Below, piece after piece: positions 13,676 to 13,788 of a stretch of 13,788 nt of DNA. The notes beneath the pieces were generated by a model, which was not told the DNA's origin, searched no databases, and worked only from the letters and a program-made list of their open reading frames with translations. The stretch is from JBNKVT01 sp050299335 (GTDB lineage: Bacteria > Pseudomonadota > Alphaproteobacteria > Rhodobacterales > Rhodobacteraceae), in assembly GCA_050299335.1 (NCBI GenBank), contig JBNKVT010000020.1:1-13788 (forward strand), written 5' to 3'. The first letter of the stretch is position 1. The number at the start of each line of letters is the position of its first letter. The position numbers and the translations under genes are program-made.

Positions 13676-13741
13676 TTCTTCTTGTTTCAAATATCCCGGG
13701 TGAATTTGCCGGCGAATACCGGCAAAGGGGGCAGAGCCCCC
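13676..13741. repeat. Intergenic hairpin pair resembling a Rhodobacteraceae repeat
   Basis: After TTTCTTCTTGTTTCAAATATCCCGGG come two hairpins. The first is TTTGCCGG/CCGGCAAA (13705-13712 with 13719-13726, loop 6). The second is GGGGGC/GCCCCC (13727-13732 with 13736-13741, loop AGA). From memory, a block of this form (CAAATA..CCCGGG followed by GGGGGCAGAGCCCCC) is common between genes in this family of bacteria. Only one copy is in the window, so its repeat nature cannot be shown here. It may be the end of a gene beyond the right edge. Confidence 0.5.
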
Positions 13742-13744
13742 GAC

Positions 13745-13788
13745 GGGGGGGGCGCGCCAACCCCCCCCCCCCCAACCAACCCCCCCCC
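13745..13788. other. Low-complexity poly-G/poly-C edge, probable assembly artefact
   Basis: Eight G, then CGCGCCAA, then 13 C (13761-13773), AACCAA and nine C to the window end. The base composition is unlike anything else in the window and has no coding or folding sense. It is most simply a poorly resolved contig end. Confidence 0.6.

Noticed and set aside
13651..13758. Two GGCGCGCC palindromes exactly 100 bases apart
   Set aside because: The same word also occurs at 4522 and 11775, as expected in GC-rich DNA; no flanking similarity supports a repeat.

Overview
The window is GC-rich (roughly 64% by eye), with strong third-codon GC. It looks like an alphaproteobacterium of the Rhodobacteraceae (Rhodobacter/Ruegeria-like). 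The support is the rpsB-tsf pair, an S2 protein with a long Ala/Glu-rich tail, a Tat-exported TakP/FcbT1-like TRAP binding protein, and overlapping stop/start junctions in the operons. The species cannot be named from this sequence alone.

Layout. (1) 1-1956, minus strand: translation genes rpsB then tsf, with tsf cut by the left edge. A structured GC-rich leader and a tentative promoter precede rpsB. (2) 1957-2163: spacer with two abutting perfect 23-base palindromes and a short hairpin followed by a T-run on the minus strand, probably the end of the two-component operon. (3) 2164-4407, minus strand: sensor histidine kinase then OmpR-family response regulator, 9 bases apart. (4) 4408-4742: divergent control region. 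(5) 4743-9499, plus strand: TRAP transporter dctP-dctQ-dctM, then an amidase, then a 51-residue membrane protein. Each junction from dctQ onward is an overlap or a 3-base gap; dctP and dctQ are separated by 83 bases holding a perfect hairpin. (6) 9593-10095, plus strand: a 103-residue two-helix membrane protein and a 64-residue ORF joined by an ATGA overlap. (7) 10000-13507, minus strand: uxuA-uxuB-kdgK, all overlapping. (8) 13508-13788: uxuA upstream region, an intergenic hairpin pair, and a poly-G/poly-C end that looks like an assembly artefact.

How the genes work together. The TRAP system should import an organic acid or acid-like solute. The co-transcribed amidase suggests the solute, or a product of it, contains an amide bond. 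The divergent two-component system is a candidate regulator of this operon. The minus-strand sugar-acid operon covers fructuronate to mannonate (UxuB), mannonate to 2-keto-3-deoxygluconate (UxuA), and its phosphorylation (KdgK), i.e. the glucuronate branch of the Ashwell pathway. It converges on the TRAP side. No gene for KDPG aldolase, uronate isomerase or a uronate regulator lies in the window.

The most unusual features are: an apparent intrinsic terminator for the plus-strand genes embedded antisense in the active-site codons of kdgK; the two abutting palindromes whose sequence differences are compensatory; and the small membrane proteins attached to the TRAP-amidase operon. No phage, insertion sequence, CRISPR array, tRNA or rRNA was seen.
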